From positions 35,080,303 through 35,144,302 of the forward strand of contig OX381721.1 of assembly GCA_947462335.1 (NCBI GenBank): DNA of 64,000 nt. The letters run 5' to 3'. The notes below the pieces were generated by a model, which searched no databases, had not been told where the DNA came from, and saw nothing but the letters and a program-made list of their open reading frames with translations. The stretch is from Harmothoe impar (taxonomy: Eukaryota > Annelida > Polychaeta > Phyllodocida > Polynoidae). Both the position numbers and the translations under genes were made by a program. Numbering within the stretch: position 1 is the stretch's first letter; every line of letters starts with the position of its first letter. This document shows, piece after piece, positions 40,508-52,207 of this stretch.

Positions 40508-42640
40508 TTTCTTTCCTTTCAAACCAGTAAAATAGTTGAGAAAAGATCCGAAACGGCAATCATATTGCCCTCCTGGTCTATAAGATAAGAGTAACATCTT
40601 GAGCCAAGATGACTATGCAAGCAAACCAAAACTGGCTTTCAAGCTACAACGTCTCCAAAAATGGGGGCTTCACATTTGTTTGAAGTCTAGTGTCCGTAAC
40701 AAGTCAATTTAAGACTTACACTTTGGATGTAATGTCCCAACACTCAAGAGACGGTGTGATCAATTACACCTGGTTACCTCCTTATTTACTTTCGGTCGGT
40801 GATCGCCTGGCATATGGTGATCTCAATCTCCAGTCGGCAAATATTCCGCACGACAACGTCTACTCCATCTCTGCAATATCCTTCCTCCGTGTAAGACTAG
40901 GGACCAAAACGGTCCCCTACGCCATGGTCATTGAAATATGCAATTTCCTGTAAACAATTCGATTCAAATATTTGAATGAAGCTCTAAACATGAAATTCTG
41001 AAAGTTACAGACACATTGGACAAGTTTTAATGGTAGTATTTGTTGATTTTCCCAGGAACTATTTTTGGTGTAGGGAGATGGGCAGTGTGTGATTCGGACA
41101 GGAAAGCAGGAAAGTGGTACTCCTTTTGGACCTTTTTCCACAGGAGAGCGCCAGGTTGATCCAGAGAGAAGATTATATTGATCGCCGGAAATCGAGAGTG
41201 ATGGTGATCTGTGCAGTTGTCTGAGTCAAATATTTATCCACCGTAAGTGTGATTGATTTCTCATCTTCCTTAATTCTGAACACTTCATTTTCTACTTTTT
41301 TCATGTTCTCTGTGAATAAACAATTAAAACAGTTGTTGCTAAGCAACCAGCTGTCTTAGAAACAAACCAATAGAACCATTGGATTCCTTGGGTCCAAATT
41401 AGGGGGGGTAGGCAGTGTTAAAAAAGTATTCTAAGCCATATCTAGGTCATTGGAGATGGAATTCTGATATTTTGGCGGCCATCTTGGATTTTGGCGGCCA
41501 TCTTGGATTCCTCGCAACCTTTTCTTTTCTGCTCGCCATATCTGAAAAGCCCATGATCAGAGCTTTCCAGTGGTATATAGTGACCTTTAATAGTCTTTTT
41601 TGGTGATGGGTGTCGCCAGAAATAATGCTCCTAGCTCTCCAATGCTGCAGCACTATTTTAACCCCAACCAGCGAAATTTAAAATGGCGGACCCACTGGAC
41701 ATAGCTCCAGATTCCTATAGACATAGACATGATAGAGGGGGTAGGGGTAGACTGCTGTCTGTAGACGGGCGGCGTCGCAGGGCGGGAAACGGGAGGGAGC
41801 CGTCTGGTGGATAAAAAAAGAACTAAACCCGATTTTGGCGCCACCTGGAGGATTTTTTCGGAATCAGGCTTACACAACTGTGACGTCACTTCCGGACAGT
41901 TGTCAACACTCAGAACGTCCGGTGTCATCTCAGGACAGGTCGGAAAAGGTATTTGTGGCTTACATTCTGGTGTTACAAAGGTATTTAATGGCATATGATA
42001 TCCAAGCAAACGGTATTGTGTAAATCTGTAATATGGGAGGTCATGTTAGCACGGGAATATGTGTTATTTGGATCATCTCTTACTGCAGGCAGGTCTTTTC
42101 TTCAAATTCTTGTCACTTGAATTTTGACACGGTTGAGTTGAGTTGAGTTCTGTTGAGTTCTACTCAACTCAACTACTCGAACTTCGAAGTTCAAGTTCAG
42201 ACTCTTGATAACGCTTGCCAAGTGTTAAAGGCTAAATCTAAAGACTCAAGAGTCAAAACAGTTCCATCGATCCATTGAATTGCGTTTTATAATAAATTAT
42301 ATAATAGTATTAGTATTAGTAAACGAACGGGGTGGATCCAAAAGGGGGTTATTTTTATCTTGCGTATTTCCAAAATATTTTTACAGTTCCTGAAAGCTTG
42401 TAATGTGAATAAGACAGTGCTGTTTAAATTGAGTTGATACGCCCACTAGAAGCGACATTATTCATGCTTGAAAAACAAAACTTTACCAGATTTTCTGTCA
42501 GTGATTTTATAATTTATAGCAACACTTGTCCTTATCAGTGAATACACACTACTCACAGCCAGCAGTGGGACTGGGCAGTTATAGACTTTGTGCAGGGATG
42601 TGATTCCTCCTACAGTTGTAGGATTTCCTACACTTTTGAG
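40508..42640. other. intergenic, no gene seen
   Basis: Only scattered short ORFs. A tandem pair of GGCGGCCATCTTGGATT lies at 41475-41510. An imperfect hairpin of GAGTT/AACTC repeats lies near 42126-42175. Confidence 0.45.
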
Positions 42641-43800
42641 CAAAAAAGTCCGGCCATCTATGGGTTTAGGTCGCCCTGTCGGTTACAAGTAAAAGATGGA
42701 ACCTGTTCCTAGTAACTGACAAATTTCTTAAAATGGGCCCTTCGCTGAATTATCACTTTTTGGTACCTGACACTATACCTTATTTTTACATCTCCCAGGG
42801 CGACTTAAACCCATACCTATAGGTACTGGTTTAAGTCGCCCTCCTTAAAGTTGCTGCAAAAAGGGCGACTTAAACCCATAGCTATAGATACTGGTTTAAG
42901 TCGCCCATGTTGCCCCTGTCCCTGCCCCACATAGAATCAGATTTCAGTTTGACCCTTACCATGGATGCTATATTCCCCCGAAATTCCTTTGCCCCATTCT
43001 GTTTACCCCCCCCCCCGGAAACCCTTTCCCCAGGGGATATTCCCCCCCAAGAATGTTAAGAGATTGTATGCTATTTGGGGATGGGCTCCCTGTATACTAC
43101 TATGGTTTTAAGTCGCCCTCCATTTTTTTCCTCTTTTTTTGTCATTTCTGTGAAGTACTTTCCCCTATATACTACTATGGTTTTAAGTCGCCTTTAGGGC
43201 GACTTAAAACCATAGTAGTATATATGTTGACCATGTCCAAATATGATAGAAACTAAAAACATTCCTGGGGGGAAAATACCCCCCTTGGGGAAAGGGTTTC
43301 CTTATAGGGACAGATACAAAAATAGGGGCTTGGATAAGTTTTTGGGGGTATACAAGGGTGGCCAGCGCAGCTTCATTCATAGGGCAACCTAAAAATAAAG
43401 CTTCATTTTTCAAGAAAAGAAGCTAAAAACCAAAGGTTTATTCATCCCCCATACTACAGAATACCCCGGAACTTTTAAGTCGCCCTCAGGGCGACTTAAA
43501 ACCATAGTAGTATATATGTTGCCCATGTCCAAATATGATAGAAACTAAAAACATTCCTGGGGGGAAAATACCCCCCTTGGGGAAAGGGTTTCCTTATGGG
43601 GACAGATACGAAAATAGGGGCTTGGATAAGTTTTTGGGGGTATACAAGGGTGGCCAGCGCAGCTTCATTCATAGGGCAACCTAAAAATAAAGCTTCATTT
43701 TTCAAGAAAAGAAGCTAGAAACCAAAGGTTTATTCATCCCCCATACTACAGAATACCCCAGAACTTTTAAGTCGCCCATAGGGCGACTTAAAAGTTCTGG
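42641..43800. repeat. GGGCGACTTAAA repeat cluster with 292-bp tandem duplication
   Basis: Many copies of GGCGACTTAAA(A/C)CCATAG occur in both orientations. At 43168-43224 two facing copies form a hairpin with 27-bp arms. Units 43197-43488 and 43489-43780 are nearly identical tandem copies; ORFs in them duplicate exactly apart from one residue and are not genes. A further copy of the motif is at 52730. Confidence 0.75.
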
Positions 43801-44415
43801 GGGTTACTAGTAATATCTAGATATGTTTGGGTTAGAAAGGACCTGAAATAGAGTCCATACTTGAACCCCTACCAAACACATGGTCAAGAAGATGGGTTTA
43901 TGCCCTTTATTCCATTATTGAACCCCTCCCCTAAAATATTAAAACATTAAATATAACAATGAGTGAGTCATTTAATAATGGAATAAAGGGATTTCTAACT
44001 CCATTGGGACCAGTTTTAACACAATAGTAGCTTACCAAATATAAGTTGCATTTCACTATAATATACATATAAAATAACGTTGACGTTCATATAATTGTTT
44101 ATGTAGTAGTTATATATATATATATATATTATATAATACTGTCTGGCACCAGGAGTGGCGGACAGGAAATGAAATGGACATCTATTGTACTATGGCGCGA
44201 AAAGAGTAGGACGCACCTCCGTGGCGTGGGGGGATTAATCCATCAACATCCGGATTTTTACTAATTACACACCATCAAGACAATCAAAAGTGTAAACAGT
44301 AAGTAATGTAGGAGGACTTCACCTAATAATTTCCCTGGAAGAAGCCCCTGGAGAGAAGTAATAAGCTTTTCCCTGATTGGGCCGTTGCGAGTGAGCGACA
44401 ATAAGGGAATTCAAG
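43801..44415. other. intergenic and 5' leader of the following ORF
   Basis: It contains a (TA)n tract near 44111-44130. From about 44160 it may be the 5' untranslated region of the LINE-type ORF. Confidence 0.4.
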
Positions 44416-45894
44416 ATGGAGTCAACCGCTGTCACAAGCAAGGAGGCGACTGTCAGGGCTGACAATGGAAGTGCCGACACTGACAAAGTCTTATCAGCGG
44501 AGCAGAAAATGGACAAGATGATGCTGGATTTAACCTCAGTACTGCAGGAGGTAAAAGGCCTTGCTGAAATAAAAGAAAGGGTAGGTAAAAGTGAGACTAA
44601 CCACACTCTTTTGACTGAGAGAGTGCGCGTAGTTGAGGTCGACGTTGGAAGTGTCAAAACCAGCGTCGCTGACGTTGAGAGCGCTGCAAACTACGCCTCC
44701 CTAGACATCAAAGACCTACAAAAAGACCTAAAGTTGAATGAAGGTAGGGTCAAAAAGGCTGAATCTGATATGACGACCATGCAATCCAGACTGAAAGAGG
44801 CCCATTCTAGGATAGATGAACTGACTAGATGGAGGGATGACTTTGCGGACCAAGTCATGTCCGCCATTGATCGCCGGGTGACTGAGCACCTTGACAGAGC
44901 ATCAAAGAAAAAGCATCTTATAATGGATTGTGTACCCGAAGGTTATGGGCAGAACTTAGCAATCATGGTAAGGCGTATTTTGTCTTTGATCAACATCAAT
45001 ATTGAGCTAAGTGACATTGAGACGGTGAGCAGAATTGGCCCCCCTCCCAGAGGGAATCAGAGGGATCCTAGGCCTAGGCCTATCGTGGTAGCGTTTGCCC
45101 ACAGGTTGCTGAGGGATCAAGTGTACGAGGCTAGATCTCGTCTTAGAACCTGTGAAGAAGAAACCTTCAGAGGAATTTGGATCAACGCTGATCTAACAAA
45201 TGAAGACCGTGAGTATCAGCAGAGCCTGCGGGGAATTCACATCCTTGCCCTAGAGCATGGTCACAAGTCAGCCATTTACGGCGATGACATCGTGGTTGAT
45301 GGCTACAAATACGAAAGACACAGGACCCACTTTCTCCCAGACCACCTCAATACCCAGGACGCCTTCACTAAGAAAAGTCCTAGAGGTATTGTCTTCATGG
45401 GGGTCAACAGTCCCCTCTCCAACTGGGCTGAAGTCACCATACAGCTTGATGGTATTGAATGGTGCTCAGTAGAGCAATATTTCATGTATCAAAAGTGTAA
45501 ATTTCACAAACGTCATGACCTGGCCACCTTGATCCTACATGAGTCCTGCTCGCGTACAATAAAACAGATTGGTGACTCATTCCGTGCGTCCCTAGATTGG
45601 AAAAAGAACAAGCAAGATGGTGTCCTAGAAAAAGCTGCATACGAGAAGTTTGCGCAGAACCCGTCGTTCAACACATTCCTGCAGAAATTCCAGGGCCAAG
45701 ATCTGGTGGAAGCTTCCCGAGACAACTACTTCGCAGCGGGTGCCTCGATTTTCTCCAAGCCCATCAAAGAGGGCACCTGGTCAGGAAGGAACATGATGGG
45801 CAAAATGCTCATGAGAATCAGGGATCAGCTAAGACCTGCAGAAGTGGTCGGTCAAAATACACCGGACGATTCAGAGAGCTCAAACGACGCCTAA
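44416..45894 (+). CDS. LINE ORF1-like protein with C-terminal NADAR domain
   Basis: 492 aa, one open frame. Residues about 30-165 form a coiled coil (heptad-like EIKERVGKSETNHTLL, KKAESDMTTMQSRLKEAHSR). Residues about 170-295 have an RRM-like arrangement typical of LINE ORF1 proteins (KKKHLIMDCVPEG, IETVSRIGPPPRG, PRPIVVAFAHRLLRDQVYEA, IWINADLTNEDREY). Residues about 315-475 form a NADAR/YbiA domain: IVFMGVNSPLSNWAEV, EWCSVEQYFMYQKCKF, LVEASRDNYFAAG and WSGRNMMGKMLMRIRD. The D-x-x-W-G-x-G motif is changed to D-N-Y-F-A-A-G, so activity is uncertain. It may be ORF1 of the LINE whose ORF2 lies at 49157, or of another, truncated element. Confidence 0.75.
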   Translation: MESTAVTSKEATVRADNGSADTDKVLSAEQKMDKMMLDLTSVLQEVKGLAEIKERVGKSETNHTLLTERVRVVEVDVGSVKTSVADVESAANYASLDIKDLQKDLKLNEGRVKKAESDMTTMQSRLKEAHSRIDELTRWRDDFADQVMSAIDRRVTEHLDRASKKKHLIMDCVPEGYGQNLAIMVRRILSLININIELSDIETVSRIGPPPRGNQRDPRPRPIVVAFAHRLLRDQVYEARSRLRTCEEETFRGIWINADLTNEDREYQQSLRGIHILALEHGHKSAIYGDDIVVDGYKYERHRTHFLPDHLNTQDAFTKKSPRGIVFMGVNSPLSNWAEVTIQLDGIEWCSVEQYFMYQKCKFHKRHDLATLILHESCSRTIKQIGDSFRASLDWKKNKQDGVLEKAAYEKFAQNPSFNTFLQKFQGQDLVEASRDNYFAAGASIFSKPIKEGTWSGRNMMGKMLMRIRDQLRPAEVVGQNTPDDSESSNDA

Positions 45895-46100
45895 AATGAC
45901 AGTGTGGCAACAGACTTGGTAGCTATTTAATTTTATTCATTTAATTGACTTGATTCCCTTTCCCTTCCCCTGCAACAGATCTACATATCATATCAGTCAT
46001 ATGCATCGGGTGTATATTCAACGAAAATACTCTTGGATTTTCTGAAGTAACGTGTCATGACCTCTTTTAAGTATATTGGATAAAGGCGCCAGTAGCTCTT
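45895..46100. other. 3' flank of the ORF1-like gene
   Basis: T-rich, non-coding. No clear poly(A) tail or target duplication. Confidence 0.35.
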
Positions 46101-46459
46101 TAAATGTCGTCTTAAGGCGCCGCGGACCGGTAAACACGCTCCGCATTGTATCAGAGTGCGCTATAAATAGATTGCCGCGTGTCTCGGATTTGGCGCGCAC
46201 GTCCGCAAAGTAGGGCACATCGCGGGCCAATGGCAGCGCGCCTACTGTTGGCGCATGGCACGCGTCAAAAATATGAGCCAATCACACCCGAGTTAACACT
46301 TACTACACCACGTGCGTTATTGATATGACTGACACAGACGGAAGCCCTGCTCAGTCTGAAAGCACGCTTGTTCTGTGAAGACGAGTTTTGAGACGGCTGG
46401 TATAATAGCATTAATAATAGCATTAATAATAAGCTGAAACTACCGCACCAAGCTACAGT
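46101..46459 (+). promoter_or_regulatory. CpG-rich promoter-like region
   Basis: It contains CTATAAATAG (about 46161), two CCAAT motifs (about 46228 and 46275) and many CpGs (GGCGCGCAC, CAGCGCGCC). It directly precedes the 372-aa ORF and may be a LINE 5' promoter or a host promoter. Confidence 0.4.
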
Positions 46460-47578
46460 ATGGATTATTCCAGTCACGATCGGCAGGCTAGAGTACAGGA
46501 GCTACGGATGGAGATGTTAAATCACTCGGCTGCTGCGGCGTTCTGGGGGACAGCGGGGATTGAACCAGGAACCCCGCCCCCCTCGCCCTCACCTCCGCCC
46601 TCATCTGATCACCTCCAAACTCCCCCGGGGGAGATGCTCCTGACGGCTGTTAGTACTGGAGAACCAGGAATAAGTCATGTCAGTACTGGAGAACCGGGGG
46701 TAAGTCATGCTACGCCGCTGAACCAGCAGGAGGACACCTTACCTGACACCTCACCTGAAGCCTCACCTGAAGCCTCCTCGGGCATCATGCCTGGAGAGGA
46801 TCTCCCTCCTGTAATACATCAAGTGACCGAGCATATGAGTGGCTTAAGTCTTGACCTGCATAATGCCCTACCCGCCTCCCTGGGAGACCTGGGGCAGGTG
46901 ACGGTCGTACCCCTCCCTAGAGTCATTGTGATAACTGACTTCAAAGGAGACCAGTTTGGAGAAGCGCTCAGACAACTACCCCAAGACGTGGCCCTCTTTG
47001 AACATGTGTGTAGGCCTAGGCGTGTGCTAAAGGAGTATGCACATGAAGCAGTGTACTATATTGAAAGTGACTTAGCTGACAGAGTTATTGTATGCGGAGG
47101 AGTGTATGATGTGTGCATGTACTCTAACCCCAGGCCTAATGAATACTTCCCGACGAATGTGTATCCCAGGTCCTTTTCTGCACTAGGCCTATCCCTAAAA
47201 ATGGAGGCCAGCTACACCGAAGCTGACAAGATTGTGGATTCTGTTAGGGCAGGATCCGTCATCTGGGCACCACCTACTGGAGCAAGGACATCGCCATCCC
47301 CGGGCCCTGCTGCTGATGGCGTGGATCTACAAGCCATCCTAAACCGGGCCATTGGGGTTGGAATCGACAAGGTTCACTGGCTGAATGATGCAAGGGGCAT
47401 CCAAACCCCACCGATTCACCATCCAATACACTATCTCCAAGATGGGTGCTGGAATGCTGAGTATGCGCACCTACATTACAGCATGGTGCCAACACCAGCA
47501 ATTCTACTTCATTGGGCCTCCCTCCTCTATCAGTATGTGGGCCAGCTTGACCAGCTGGTTCACCCAGATATGATATGA
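46460..47578 (+). CDS. 372-aa protein, possibly a degenerate SGNH-hydrolase-like ORF1
   Basis: An intact frame from the ATG at 46460. Residues 30-120 are Pro/Ser-rich with a tandem VSTGEPGISH/VSTGEPGVSH repeat. From about 145 a compact domain appears: RVIVITDFKGDQFGEALR, DRVIVCGGVYDV, and a C-terminal segment AEYAHLHYSMVPTPAILLHW. The order resembles SGNH hydrolases (nucleophile, G-x-N-D and D-x-x-H blocks), a domain found in CR1-type LINE ORF1 proteins, but the usual catalytic Ser and Asn are not evident. The assignment is weak; it could be an unrelated domesticated or host gene. It lies between the NADAR-bearing ORF and the LINE ORF2. Confidence 0.4.
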   Translation: MDYSSHDRQARVQELRMEMLNHSAAAAFWGTAGIEPGTPPPSPSPPPSSDHLQTPPGEMLLTAVSTGEPGISHVSTGEPGVSHATPLNQQEDTLPDTSPEASPEASSGIMPGEDLPPVIHQVTEHMSGLSLDLHNALPASLGDLGQVTVVPLPRVIVITDFKGDQFGEALRQLPQDVALFEHVCRPRRVLKEYAHEAVYYIESDLADRVIVCGGVYDVCMYSNPRPNEYFPTNVYPRSFSALGLSLKMEASYTEADKIVDSVRAGSVIWAPPTGARTSPSPGPAADGVDLQAILNRAIGVGIDKVHWLNDARGIQTPPIHHPIHYLQDGCWNAEYAHLHYSMVPTPAILLHWASLLYQYVGQLDQLVHPDMI

Positions 47579-49156
47579 AATATTATTAATTCCCACACTG
47601 GACTATGATTTTGCATTAGGTAATGTCATTATACTGCCAGTATGATAGAATGCGCGGACAAGCATTCAATCGCCTCCTTTTATTTAGAATTCTGGGAAAT
47701 CATCACAGGGTGGCTGTCACATGATATTCATCCAGGTTTGAATGTGGTGCATCCAGATTTGAGTGCGCGGACAAGCATCTCATCTGTGTTATTAAGTAGT
47801 ACTTGAACTTAAATTTGTATACTGTTGGTTAAATTGGTTGAATTTGAAAAAGTGATTGGAATCAATGACTGACCGTCCTTCAAGACCAGAGTTGTTGTTA
47901 CCTGCATTCAAGTATGTGTTGTTGTTAAAAGACTAATACCCCGTTGGGTAAAGTAGGTATGCAGCATTGATAATACATAGTTGGTTATACAGTATTGACC
48001 ATGAATATGACAGTATTGATCATGAATATTAAAGACAGTATTGAACATGAACTTTGAATATTAAATGGACTTTGGACTTGGACGTGAGTGCCCTAGCACT
48101 GTAAATAACATGAACACTGGTGCTTTAATATGGGCTAAAGTGACTATATTAGCGCCCTCAACCAGGTAGTCCAAGGTTACTGCTGAGGCTAGTGTGAATT
48201 ATTACCCACTGAACACGCCTCATGTACAACCTGTTTAAAGACATAATACCAATACCGGTACCGGTACCAGTACGGTACATAGTGTCGTGCTTAACTTGAG
48301 TGAAGATATTGAACTGAACTGAACTTTCACCCTGATAAACTAGTCTTGCAGGGAAAACTACATAGCAGACTGAACTAGACTGTGCTTGTCTAAAGGCTGA
48401 TGGACATGCGGAGTGAATTGGTCACTACCACATATGGTATGATATGAAATGGTGTGATATTATGTGATATGATGGGATATGACGTGTGGACTCAGTTAAC
48501 GGGTGACGCCTATTAACTAATAAGACTATGAGAGTCATTTGAAAGACTCCCCTGTTTCATTATCTGTCAAGACCAAAGCAGGACTCTGTTCAGTATTGAA
48601 GCAGCTGCTCTTGGAGCGCTATGCTTGTAAATGTGTGCCACAGTCTATGGCTTGCCTTTGAATCATGCCCTGGGTTATGAAATAGTGTAAACTGTGTTAC
48701 ATTGTTGGATATTTGTTGATTGATAATTGTTAAAATGTGAGGTAAAAGTAGTGTTATAAAGAACAGTAGAATCCGCAGTTGAGATTAAAACCTACTTATG
48801 TCTTGACACATGACTTGTAATATTATTTTATTACTGTATTTACTTTTCGTTAATGAGAAGTATTTACCCTAACGGGTCTACCTGCATCCATCCATTCATT
48901 TATTCATGCTCTAATGGATTGCGCTATATCCTTGTAATAACACGACAGGGTTAATGGTTAATAGTTAATAATTAAATTAAATAGATTCCCGCTTTTTGAC
49001 ACAGGGCCGAGCCAGGTCATTGTATAATACCCTCATCAGGGTTGGCTCTTGTATCCCCCCACGCCTCCCCCCCCCCTCACAACTCACCCAAACCACCTGG
49101 TAACATGTTGTTACCCCCTCCTCACCGTTGGGGACTGTTCCCCTGTCTTTGTCCAC
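47579..49156. other. non-coding stretch before LINE ORF2
   Basis: No long ORF. It contains alternating TATGATATGA-like runs near 48430-48480, a GGTACCGGTACCAGTACGGT motif near 48256, and a C-rich leader at 49050-49140 just before ORF2. Confidence 0.4.
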
Positions 49157-52100
49157 ATGTCTCGCCCTGTTTATATATGTTTGTCCCTACCTTACTCCAC
49201 CCCTTCTACTCCCCTCGCTCCGGGTGATAATAGGGATTTTGATATCCCGACAAATGTTCAGCCCTTTGTCAGGCCTAAGGGTCTCTACATAATATCTTGG
49301 AATGTGAGGAGCATGGTACACAAGAAGGTCACTCTAAGGTTTTTTGCTTATGAAAAGACCCCTGATATATTATGTTTTTCTGAATCCTGGCTAAAGCCAA
49401 AAATGATGGACAAGGACCATCAATTTGAAGGGTACACCCTGCACCGTATGGACAGGCCAGAAACTAATGCTGGGGGTATTTGTACATTTATAGCACACAA
49501 GCACCCACACATTCGTCTAGGGCACCCTCACTGTAATATCATGTCAGATGATTGTGAGCTGCTCGTAATACAGCTGGCTAGAACAGGTTGTAGGCCTGAG
49601 TTTATCATACAAGTGTACAGGCCACCTAATAAGAGTGTAGAAAATTTTATCATGTATGTTACAGCTGCATTGAAGGTGGTCTTTTCTAAGCATAGGGACC
49701 CCTTTGTTTATCTACTTGGCGATTTTAATCTAAATGTAGACCCTGCCACGCATGTTCATTCCCCGATTGATGATATGGTAAAGAGGTACCACCTGGTTCC
49801 CCAAGTTAGTGACCCCTCCAGACCCAATCATCACCCAACAAACATAATTGACCAAATTTACACCAACTCGCCGCACATAGCTCAAGCAGGGACCTACCTT
49901 ACAGGACCAAGTGACCATGTTCCCCAGTTTGTTGTAATGAAGAAGATGAAAGAGTCATATAAGAGAGCCTCCTTTAGAGGTCGCCGGTATAGGGATTATA
50001 ACACTCAGAATATAAAGCGTGAGTTGAACCCTGATGTAATACAGGATTTAGGTCATGATGATAATCCCGAGGTAATGTGGGACAAAGTTTTGGGTCTGAT
50101 TGTGAAAATGGCAGATAAACTTTATCCCAAGCGCGACTTTACTTTTGCTAGAGAAAAACCCCCCTGGATAACTCCTGAAATTTTAAGAATGATGAGAGAA
50201 AGGGATCTGGCGTTAAGGGTTGCTGTTAAACGGCCTACTCAATTTTACATTGAAAAGGCCCGGTTTGTGAGGACGAGGACAAACGATGCGGTTAACTTTG
50301 CCTTTGCTAATTACATTAAGGTACAGTTAATAAAGTATAAAAAAGACCCGAAGAAATTTTGGCAAACAATAATGAAAATCCTTCCAAAAAACTTGGGCAA
50401 AGCGCCTATTCACCTGTTGGATAAGAATGAGGTTCCCCTCCCTGCGGAGGAGGTATCTGAAGTAATCAACTCCTTCTTTGCTGATGTGGGATCTAAACTA
50501 GCTGCTGCAATACCGCCTCTCCCTCCTCACCATGAGCCCACACTTGACAGCCTCCCTGTCCCGGATATGGATGATGATCCATTCACCCTCCAGCCTTTCA
50601 CAGAGACTCAGGTATTGGATGAAATTAAGGGAATCAACCTGTACAAGTCCTCTGGTCTAGATGACATCTCGGCCAGATTGCTTAAAGACTCCTTGACAAT
50701 TTTAATAAGACCCTTTACACTTCTATTAAACCTCAGTGTCTCTACCGGAATTTTCCCTTCTGCCTGGAAAAAGGCAACAGTGGTACCTATACCCAAAGTG
50801 CCCAACCCGTCTTCCCCTGACCAGCTCAGGCCTATATCCCTCCTAGCTGTCCCGGGTAAAATTCTTGAAAGACTAATTCATACCCAGTTATATTGTTACC
50901 TAGAGCACAACAACCTGTTATCTGTGAATCAAAATGGATTCAGGAAAAACAATAGTACCCAAGATACTGTGTATCAAGTCACTGATTCTGTCCATAAGGC
51001 TGCATCTAGAGGTATGAGTTCTGGCATTGTTTATCTCGATTTTTCCAAAGCTTTTGATTCTTTAGACCACTCCCTTCTTTTACATAAATTAACCAAACTA
51101 AATTTGTCCCAAAATTTATTAGCCTGGTTCAAGAGCTACCTGGACGACAGATCCCAGAGAGCAATATCTAATAACACATTTTCTCACTGGCGTAACCTTA
51201 CACATGGTGTGCCTCAAGGTTCAATATTAGGTCCTCTACTGTTTATCATTTACGTCAATGCCTTACCTCACCTTAACACAGAATCATTTGTCAAGTTGTA
51301 TGCAGACGATACTCTGTTGTTGTATAATCATTGGGACACCGAGGTTATTAGTATCACTTTGCAGAGTGACCTTGATATTTTGTCTAAGTGGTGTGATGAA
51401 AATTCGCTGACAATTAATCCTGCCAAGTCCAAGCATATGCTGGTAACAAAGGAGAATGAGCCTTTTGTATTGGATTTAAAGATACATGGAACCCCTCTTA
51501 AATCTTGTACTGTCTACAAATATTTGGGTATAACGATTGACGATCAGTTTACTTTCATGGACCAGTTCGAGTTAATGGCTAGGAATCTATCACATAAAAT
51601 ATGGCTGTATAAGCAGATAAGGTTAAACATGGATCAGTCCACCGCATTAATAGTCTTTAAGTCAATGGTTCTTCCATTTTTTGATTACGGATGTATATTT
51701 CTGACAGCACTGCCTGTAAGGTATTTTCAGAAACTGCAGGTCTACTGCAATATTGCGTTGAGAGTATGTTTTAAGGTCCCAGACCCCCAGGACTGTCCAG
51801 TAAAATTGTTGTATAAGCGAGCAAAAATGCTCCCCCTGGACCTAAGGAGGATTTACTTTCAATTGACCACGTGTCATAGAATGGTGTATGCAGGTAAAGC
51901 AACGGTGCTGGATCCTACAGGTACTCGCGCGACCGGAGCCCCTGTGATAGCTCTTCCTAGGCACAGATTAACTATGTATATTAGAAGCCCTAGTTACCAA
52001 GCAGCATCCCATTGGAATGCCTTATCCCCACACTTAAGATGGCTGGTAGACAAGGACACCTTCAGAGTGTCAATTAAGCGACGTCTTGGTAAATTATTCA

Positions 52101-52207
52101 TAAGAGACTGGCGTAGTGACCGTCCATACCTTGAGTTCGATGGCCGAGGTATACTAAATGAATTTAATGACCCACCTCCTCGTGTTCCTCCCCCAAATGT
52201 ACTATAG
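49157..52207 (+). CDS. LINE ORF2: AP-type endonuclease and reverse transcriptase
   Basis: About 1016 aa from the first ATG at 49157; the frame is open to 49049. Endonuclease motifs: IISWNVRSMV, CFSESWLKPK, LLGDFNLNVD and GPSDHVPQF. Reverse transcriptase motifs: PIPKVPNPSSPDQLRPISLL, VYLDFSKAFDSLDH, THGVPQGSILGPLLF, LYADDTLLLY and YKYLGITIDD. A C-terminal Cys/His-poor region follows. The motif spelling fits the CR1/L2/Jockey group of LINEs. No stop or frameshift interrupts it, so the copy may be recent. The 3' flank to about 52350 lacks a long poly(A). Confidence 0.9.
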   Translation: MSRPVYICLSLPYSTPSTPLAPGDNRDFDIPTNVQPFVRPKGLYIISWNVRSMVHKKVTLRFFAYEKTPDILCFSESWLKPKMMDKDHQFEGYTLHRMDRPETNAGGICTFIAHKHPHIRLGHPHCNIMSDDCELLVIQLARTGCRPEFIIQVYRPPNKSVENFIMYVTAALKVVFSKHRDPFVYLLGDFNLNVDPATHVHSPIDDMVKRYHLVPQVSDPSRPNHHPTNIIDQIYTNSPHIAQAGTYLTGPSDHVPQFVVMKKMKESYKRASFRGRRYRDYNTQNIKRELNPDVIQDLGHDDNPEVMWDKVLGLIVKMADKLYPKRDFTFAREKPPWITPEILRMMRERDLALRVAVKRPTQFYIEKARFVRTRTNDAVNFAFANYIKVQLIKYKKDPKKFWQTIMKILPKNLGKAPIHLLDKNEVPLPAEEVSEVINSFFADVGSKLAAAIPPLPPHHEPTLDSLPVPDMDDDPFTLQPFTETQVLDEIKGINLYKSSGLDDISARLLKDSLTILIRPFTLLLNLSVSTGIFPSAWKKATVVPIPKVPNPSSPDQLRPISLLAVPGKILERLIHTQLYCYLEHNNLLSVNQNGFRKNNSTQDTVYQVTDSVHKAASRGMSSGIVYLDFSKAFDSLDHSLLLHKLTKLNLSQNLLAWFKSYLDDRSQRAISNNTFSHWRNLTHGVPQGSILGPLLFIIYVNALPHLNTESFVKLYADDTLLLYNHWDTEVISITLQSDLDILSKWCDENSLTINPAKSKHMLVTKENEPFVLDLKIHGTPLKSCTVYKYLGITIDDQFTFMDQFELMARNLSHKIWLYKQIRLNMDQSTALIVFKSMVLPFFDYGCIFLTALPVRYFQKLQVYCNIALRVCFKVPDPQDCPVKLLYKRAKMLPLDLRRIYFQLTTCHRMVYAGKATVLDPTGTRATGAPVIALPRHRLTMYIRSPSYQAASHWNALSPHLRWLVDKDTFRVSIKRRLGKLFIRDWRSDRPYLEFDGRGILNEFNDPPPRVPPPNVL

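Noticed and set aside
43204..43705. Two identical 69-aa minus-strand ORFs
   Set aside because: They are the same frame in two copies of a tandem repeat unit.
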